Shown: piece after piece, positions 7,129 through 12,753 of the stretch
Numbering within the stretch: position 1 is the stretch's first letter
Layout of the letters: every line of letters starts with the position of its first letter
Assembly: GCA_002392835.1 (NCBI GenBank)
Contig: DGHX01000010.1
Span: forward strand, 10,751 to 23,503
Direction of reading: 5' to 3'
DNA: 12,753 nucleotides
Source of the DNA: Prevotella sp. UBA3837
GTDB taxonomy: Bacteria; Bacteroidota; Bacteroidia; Bacteroidales; Bacteroidaceae
Notes under the pieces: generated by a model
Seen by the model: only the letters and a program-made list of their open reading frames with translations
Told to the model about the DNA's origin: nothing
Databases searched by the model: none
Position numbers and translations under genes: made by a program

Positions 7129-7494
7129 TTATTTAATAGGTCTTGATAATTCAGAAGGTGAATAGCATGTCTTGCCAACTATCGCATTGCTATTCCACTT
7201 GTCATAACCAATAATAACATATCTGTTCATTGCCCAATTAACAGCTCTTTTTATCATTTCATTGTCATAGTTGTTCGATAAATCTGTATTTCCGAATATT
7301 CCCTGAAGAAGGAAACCACTTCCGAATCTTTCCCCAACCTTTATTGCTTCTGCTGCAGCATTCACAGGATTACTCCCACAATACACATACGAACTGGCCC
7401 CGTAGTACTGCGGGTCCATCCTGTCCCACCGACAGTATACGGGGTCATACTGGCGGGCACCGTAGTCGTAGGTGCCCCGAGGCCGTGCATGCAA
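7129..7494 (-). pseudogene. Orphan Rhs/YD-repeat core tip with unrecognised C-terminal domain
   Basis: The open frame gives about 121 residues but has no ATG; the earliest plausible start is a TTG at 7494, and a stop lies at 7501-7503. Residues 8-45 (YDYGARQYDPVYCRWDRMDP, then SSYVYCGSNPVN) match the last part of the Rhs-repeat-associated core that precedes the variable toxin tip; the usual stretch between DP and YYG is a few residues short. From about residue 46 (near 7359) the sequence becomes AT-rich and unlike the core, ending in a 75-residue domain (NWAMNRYVIIGYDKWNSN) that I cannot assign. The change in composition at the core/tip boundary is typical of polymorphic toxins. The shell, export domain and start are absent, so it is probably not expressed as a working effector; it may be a silent tip cassette or a decaying remnant. 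The membrane protein at 6769-7122 follows at once. Confidence 0.75.
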
Positions 7495-7514
7495 TTCTGC
7501 TCAATTTTCAGCGC

Positions 7515-9698
<2,184 letters not shown>

Positions 9699-9759
9699 AG
9701 GCTTTGCGTTTGCACTTCGCTAATGGTCAATAGTGATATAGTGTGTATGTCTGTAGTTC

Positions 9760-10977
9760 TTATTCTAAATGCGACTTTCCGAGCTGTTCCTCGATGTAGC
9801 TCTTTGTCACTTCAAATTTCTTTACTTTCTGCGACGGCACTTCAAACATGGCGTCCATCATCACGCTCTCCACGATGGAGCGCAGTCCGCGGGCGCCGAG
9901 TTTGTACTCCATCGCCTTGTCGACGATGGTCTCCAGGGCCTCTTCGGTGAAGGTGAGCTTCACGCCGTCCATATCGAACAGCTTCTGATACTGCTTGATG
10001 ATGGAGTTCTTCGGCTCCACCAGTATGCGTCGCAGGGCCGGGCGGTCCAGCGGGTTCAGGTAGGTGAGGATGGGCAGACGGCCTATAATCTCGGGTATCA
10101 ATCCGAAGGACTTCAGGTCCTGTGGCTGCACGTACTTCATCAGGTCGTCCTTGTCAATATTCCTTACATTCTGCACCGAGTTGTAGCCCACAGTGTGGGT
10201 GTTCATCCGCTGTGCTATCTTGCGCTCAATGCCGTCGAAGGCTCCGCCGCAGATAAAGAGGATGTTACGCGTGTCCACGTGCACGTACTCCTGGTCGGGG
10301 TGCTTGCGCCCGCCCTTGGGCGGCACGTTCACCACGGTGCCCTCGAGCAGCTTCAGCAGTCCCTGCTGCACGCCCTCGCCGCTGACGTCGCGGGTGATGG
10401 AGGGGTTGTCGGCCTTGCGCGCTATCTTGTCTATCTCGTCAATGAACACGATGCCGCGCTCGGCAGCATCGACCTTGTAGTCGGCCACCTGCAGCAGTCG
10501 GGTCAGTATGCTCTCCACGTCCTCGCCCACGTAGCCTGCCTCGGTGAAGACGGTGGCGTCGACGATGGTGAAGGGCACGTCGAGCAGCTTGGCGATGGTG
10601 CGCGCCAGCAGCGTCTTGCCCGTGCCGGTAGAGCCCACGAGAATGATGTTCGACTTCTCTATCTCCACGCCGTCGTCGCTCTTCGCCGGCTGCTGCAGCC
10701 GCTTGTAGTGGTTGTACACGGCCACCGAGAGGAAGCGCTTGGCCTCCTCCTGGCCTATGACGTACTGGTCCAGGTAGTCCTTGATCTCCTGTGGCTTGGG
10801 CACCCGCTTCAGGCTGAACGGTTCCGGTTCCTTTGCCGCAGCACCGGCATAGCCACTCTCCTTCACTATCTGGTAGGCCTGCTGGGCACAGTCCTCGCAG
10901 ATGTACCCGTTCACACCGGTGATGAGCAGTTTCACCTCGCGCTCCGAGCGCCCGCAGAAATTACACTGTTTCTTCAT
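9760..10977 (-). CDS. clpX: ATP-dependent Clp protease ATP-binding subunit ClpX
   Basis: Predicted 405-residue AAA+ unfoldase that recognises, unfolds and feeds substrates into ClpP. The N-terminal zinc-binding domain has Cys5, Cys8, Cys27 and Cys30. The AAA+ module has Walker A GSTGTGKT (115-122), pore loop GYVG (148-151), Walker B IVFIDEID (176-183) and sensor-2 GAR (361-363). The ClpP-docking loop region (IAQRMNTHTVGYNSVQ) has VGY at 263-265 where E. coli has IGF; I recall similar sequences in other Bacteroidota ClpX. The ATG overlaps the clpP stop as ATGA, so translation is probably coupled and the subunits made together. Length is slightly below E. coli ClpX (424). No defects are seen. 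Confidence 0.98.
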   Translation of the reverse strand: MKKQCNFCGRSEREVKLLITGVNGYICEDCAQQAYQIVKESGYAGAAAKEPEPFSLKRVPKPQEIKDYLDQYVIGQEEAKRFLSVAVYNHYKRLQQPAKSDDGVEIEKSNIILVGSTGTGKTLLARTIAKLLDVPFTIVDATVFTEAGYVGEDVESILTRLLQVADYKVDAAERGIVFIDEIDKIARKADNPSITRDVSGEGVQQGLLKLLEGTVVNVPPKGGRKHPDQEYVHVDTRNILFICGGAFDGIERKIAQRMNTHTVGYNSVQNVRNIDKDDLMKYVQPQDLKSFGLIPEIIGRLPILTYLNPLDRPALRRILVEPKNSIIKQYQKLFDMDGVKLTFTEEALETIVDKAMEYKLGARGLRSIVESVMMDAMFEVPSQKVKKFEVTKSYIEEQLGKSHLE

Positions 10978-11636
10978 TTCTTCACCAGCACCTGGTCAAT
11001 CATTCCGTACTCCCTGGCCTCCTCGGCCGTCATCCAGTAGTTGCGGTCGCTGTCGGCCCACACCTTCTCATAGTCGGTGTGCGAGTGCTCGGCAATGATG
11101 GTGTACAGTTCCTTCTTGATCTTCTGTATCTCGCGGGCCTCAATCTCTATGTCGCTGGCCTGACCCTGTACGCCGCCCAGTGGCTGGTGAATCATCACGC
11201 GGCTGTGGGGCAGAGCCGAGCGCTTGCCCTCAGTGCCGGCCACGAGCAGCACGGCGGCCATCGAGGCGGCCATGCCGGTGCAGATGGTGGCCACGTCGCT
11301 CTGTATGAACTGCATGGTGTCGTAGATGCCCAGTCCGGCATAGACGGAGCCGCCGGGGGAGTTGATGTAGACGTTGATGTCCTTGCCCGAGTCGACGCTG
11401 TCCAGGTAGAGCAGCTGGGCCTGCAGCACGTTGGCAGTGTAGTCGTTCACCTCGGTGCCCAGGAAGATGATGCGGTCCATCATCAGGCGGCTGAACACGT
11501 CGAGCTGCGTCACGTTCAGCTGGCGCTCCTCCAGGATGTAGGGGTTCATATACTGTGCCTGAGCGGCCATCACATCGTCCACCACCTGCCCGTTCAGGCC
11601 CAGATGGCGGGTAGCATATTTGCGGAAATCGTTCAT
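10974..11636 (-). CDS. clpP: ATP-dependent Clp protease proteolytic subunit ClpP
   Basis: Predicted 220-residue serine peptidase that forms the tetradecameric chamber of ClpXP in the cytoplasm. The triad is visible: Ser125 in GMAASMAAVLL, His150 in RVMIHQP, and Asp197 in ADSDRNYWM. The oxyanion-hole motif SPGGSV (93-98) is intact. Residues 1-35 include a short extension before the usual first strand, consistent with a cleaved propeptide. The start at 11636 gives normal family length. It is the first gene of the clpP-clpX(-recQ) unit, with a possible promoter at 11658-11665. The trigger-factor gene (tig), which usually precedes clpP in Bacteroidota, is not here; a REP cluster and era are. Confidence 0.98.
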   Translation of the reverse strand: MNDFRKYATRHLGLNGQVVDDVMAAQAQYMNPYILEERQLNVTQLDVFSRLMMDRIIFLGTEVNDYTANVLQAQLLYLDSVDSGKDINVYINSPGGSVYAGLGIYDTMQFIQSDVATICTGMAASMAAVLLVAGTEGKRSALPHSRVMIHQPLGGVQGQASDIEIEAREIQKIKKELYTIIAEHSHTDYEKVWADSDRNYWMTAEEAREYGMIDQVLVKK

Positions 11637-11657
11637 AATTCTGCTGTCGTTTTTCGT

Positions 11658-11665
11658 TGAAGATA
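11658..11665 (-). promoter_or_regulatory. Possible clpP promoter -7 box (TATCTTCA)
   Basis: On the minus strand TATCTTCA matches six of eight positions of the Bacteroidota TAnnTTTG box and lies 22 bases before the clpP ATG. The DNA upstream is T-rich and forms the terminator hairpin; no clear -33 TTG is seen at 19-21 bases. clpP needs a promoter downstream of that hairpin, which supports the call, but the match is weak. Confidence 0.4.
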
Positions 11666-11677
11666 CAAAATTAATAA

Positions 11678-11703
11678 AAAAAGTTCGGAACGCCGAACTT
11701 TTT
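11678..11703. terminator. Bidirectional rho-independent terminator hairpin
   Basis: A perfect 11-bp stem (AAAAAGTTCGG at 11678-11688 with CCGAACTTTTT at 11693-11703) closes a four-base AACG loop. Read on the minus strand it is followed by seven T residues; on the plus strand T-rich DNA also follows (TTTTTATTG, then eight T). It would separate transcription arriving from era from the clpP unit. It lies unusually close to the clpP start, only 42 bases away. Confidence 0.85.
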
Positions 11704-11820
11704 ATTGTTTTTTTTCTAAAAAAATCTTTTTTGCCTGCCGTCGGTCAATTCAGCGGGGTAAAAAAGGCGCTCTGCCCACAACTCTGCGAGATGTTGTGCG
11801 GCAGCTTCAACACAAGGGGT

Positions 11821-11875
11821 AAGTCCCGAAGGGACGACAGAATACAGGCAGGGGTGGAGCGAAGCGAAACCCCTG
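11821..11875 (+). repeat. REP-like element A (double hairpin)
   Basis: Two hairpins separated by a GACAGAATACAGG spacer: GTCCC-GAA-GGGAC at 11823-11835, and CAGGGGT (11849-11855) pairing with ACCCCTG (11869-11875) around an inner GC-GAA-GC. Bases 11821-11844 are identical, in inverted orientation, to 12059-12082 in element D. Confidence 0.85.
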
Positions 11876-11897
11876 TGCACTGGACGGCGCACCAAAA

Positions 11898-11941
11898 ACC
11901 CCGAAGGGGTGACGGAATACAGGCAGGGGCAAAACCCCTGC
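11898..11941 (+). repeat. REP-like element B (double hairpin)
   Basis: Same layout as element A: ACCCC-GAA-GGGGT at 11898-11910, spacer GACGGAATACAG, then GCAGGGG-CAAAA-CCCCTGC at 11923-11941. Compensated changes relative to A keep the stems paired (GTCCC/GGGAC versus ACCCC/GGGGT), a sign that structure is what is maintained. Confidence 0.85.
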
Positions 11942-11975
11942 TAGAGCACCGCTAACAGAGAAGCCAGCTCCTGTT

Positions 11976-12035
11976 GCAGGGGTTTTACCCCTGCTTGTAT
12001 TCCTTCGCCCCTTCAGGGCTTGTCCCCCACTGCTT
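11976..12035 (-). repeat. REP-like element C (double hairpin, inverted)
   Basis: Inverted version of the same unit: GCAGGGG-TTTTA-CCCCTGC at 11976-11994, spacer TTGTATTCCTTC, and an imperfect GCCCC-TTCA-GGGC at 12007-12019. It ends with the 17-mer at 12019-12035 (CTTGTCCCCCACTGCTT), which is repeated after element D. Elements B and C face each other 34 bases apart. Confidence 0.85.
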
Positions 12036-12036
12036 A

Positions 12037-12096
12037 CCGGGGGTTGCACCCCCGGCTATATTCTGTCGTCCCTTCGGGACTTGTCCCCCACTGCTT
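12037..12096 (-). repeat. REP-like element D (double hairpin, inverted)
   Basis: CCGGGGG-TTGCA-CCCCCGG-type stem at 12037-12055, spacer CTATATTCTGTC, then GTCCC-TTC-GGGAC at 12068-12080. It carries the same 17-base tail as element C (12080-12096, period 61 bases). It ends 15 bases before the era stop codon on the minus strand and could act as, or near, the era transcript end. Confidence 0.85.
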
Positions 12097-12111
12097 TACA
12101 GGAAGAACAAC

Positions 12112-12753
12112 TCACTCGGGGTTGTAGCCGAAGTTGTCGAGTTCCTTCTTCGACGACCGCCAGTCCTTGTCCACCTTGACGAAGACCTCCAGATAGATGT
12201 GCTTGTCGAAGAACTTCTCCAGGGCCTTGCGGGCCTCGGTGGACACCTTCTTCAGCGCCACGCCCTGGTGTCCGATGATGATGCCCTTCTGCGATTCGCG
12301 CTCCACGTAGATGACGGCGTTGATGTGTATCTGGCGCTCGTCTTCCTTGAAGCGCTCCACGGCCACCTCCACCGAGTAGGGAATCTCCTTGTCGTAGTAG
12401 AGCAGTATCTTCTCGCGGATGATCTCCGAGACGAAGAAGCGGGCCGGCTTGTCCGTCAGCTGGTCCTTGTCGAAGAAGGCCGGGCTCTCGGGCAGCAGCT
12501 CCTGTATGCGCCGCAGCAGGATGTCGATGCCGAACTTGTTCTTCGCCGAGATGGGCAGGATCTCGGCGTTGGGCAGCAGCGTGTGCCATTTCTCCACTAT
12601 CTCCTGCAGTGCTTGTTGTGGGTGAAGCCCTCCACCCAAAGCATCAATCTTGTTGATGAGCAGTATGACGGGAATGGTCATCTTCTGAACCTTCTCCAGG
12701 AAGTCCATGTTCTTCTCGGGGTTCTCCACCACGTCGGTCACGTAGAGCAGCAC
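12112..12753 (-). CDS. era: GTPase Era, C-terminal part (cut by window edge)
   Basis: The visible 213 residues are the end of Era, an essential GTPase that binds the 3' end of 16S rRNA during 30S maturation. The frame is open at the window edge (the first visible codon is GTG, read as Val inside the gene), so about 80 N-terminal residues with the P-loop and switch regions lie outside. G4 NKID (34-37 of the visible part) and G5 SAK (69-71) complete the GTPase domain. The KH domain follows, with EIPYSVEV and the GIIIGHQGVALKKV loop (157-170), ending near FVKVDKDWR. The usual Bacteroidota neighbour der is not found downstream; instead the REP cluster begins within 16 bases of the stop. Confidence 0.96.
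   Translation of the reverse strand: MLLYVTDVVENPEKNMDFLEKVQKMTIPVILLINKIDALGGGLHPQQALQEIVEKWHTLLPNAEILPISAKNKFGIDILLRRIQELLPESPAFFDKDQLTDKPARFFVSEIIREKILLYYDKEIPYSVEVAVERFKEDERQIHINAVIYVERESQKGIIIGHQGVALKKVSTEARKALEKFFDKHIYLEVFVKVDKDWRSSKKELDNFGYNPE

Larger units (their letters stand above)
11637..12111. other. 475-base gene-free region between era and clpP
   Basis: No gene is supported in this stretch. From the clpP side it contains a probable promoter, a terminator hairpin, about 110 bases of mixed AT-rich and GC-rich DNA (11704-11818) with no clear signal, and four REP-like elements (11821-12082). A minus-strand frame across about 11720-11815 reads like protein (AAAQHLAELWAERLFYPAEL), but it has no start and merges into the repeats, so at most it is the decayed end of a lost gene. 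Confidence 0.7.

Noticed and set aside
11807..12049. An 80-codon minus-strand frame
   Set aside because: It is translated REP elements (repeated LPVFxxPFG), not a gene.
11821..12096. CRISPR array
   Set aside because: Units are palindromic hairpins in both orientations with no unique spacers of constant length and no cas genes.

Overview
The window looks like a stretch of a Bacteroidales chromosome, most likely Prevotellaceae. The evidence is the gene set and order (clpP-clpX-recQ, guaB, tandem parvulin isomerases, an OstA-like gene), a Bacteroidota-type -7 promoter box (TAnnTTTG) before guaB, and protein variants such as a ClpX with VGY where E. coli has IGF. All supported genes lie on the minus strand, so the reading order below runs from the right edge to the left. 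Most of the DNA is GC-rich; two short islands are clearly AT-rich.

Right edge (12112-12753): the C-terminal two thirds of the GTPase Era, cut by the window end. Next comes a 475-base gap (11637-12111). It holds four REP-like double-hairpin elements arranged as two head-to-head pairs, a strong bidirectional terminator hairpin, and a probable clpP promoter. clpP and clpX follow with an ATGA overlap and encode the ClpXP protease. recQ (DNA repair helicase) follows after 61 bases.

Accessory island 1 (about 6769-7510), between recQ and guaB: a start-less fragment of an Rhs/YD-repeat core tip fused to an unrecognised AT-rich C-terminal domain of about 75 residues, then a small AT-rich protein with four predicted membrane segments. 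This is the layout of an orphan Rhs toxin tip with its immunity gene. It is the most interesting element here, although function is inferred only from architecture.

guaB (IMP dehydrogenase) follows with its own promoter. Accessory island 2 is a four-helix-bundle (S23/IVS family) gene whose 3' end overlaps the next gene by 35 bases. Then comes an envelope-biogenesis operon: a parvulin-type isomerase, a SurA-like chaperone/isomerase (sharing one base with its predecessor in TGATG), an OstA/LptA-like protein, and a 65-residue single-pass membrane protein overlapping it by 8 bases. The OstA-like gene begins inside a family of AGTGAAT-type repeats that encode part of its signal peptide and form an 18-bp inverted repeat around the start codon.

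I did not find a clearly new biological system. The best leads are the Rhs tip with its putative immunity protein, the repeat-built start of the OstA-like gene, and the REP cluster at what looks like a break in conserved gene order.
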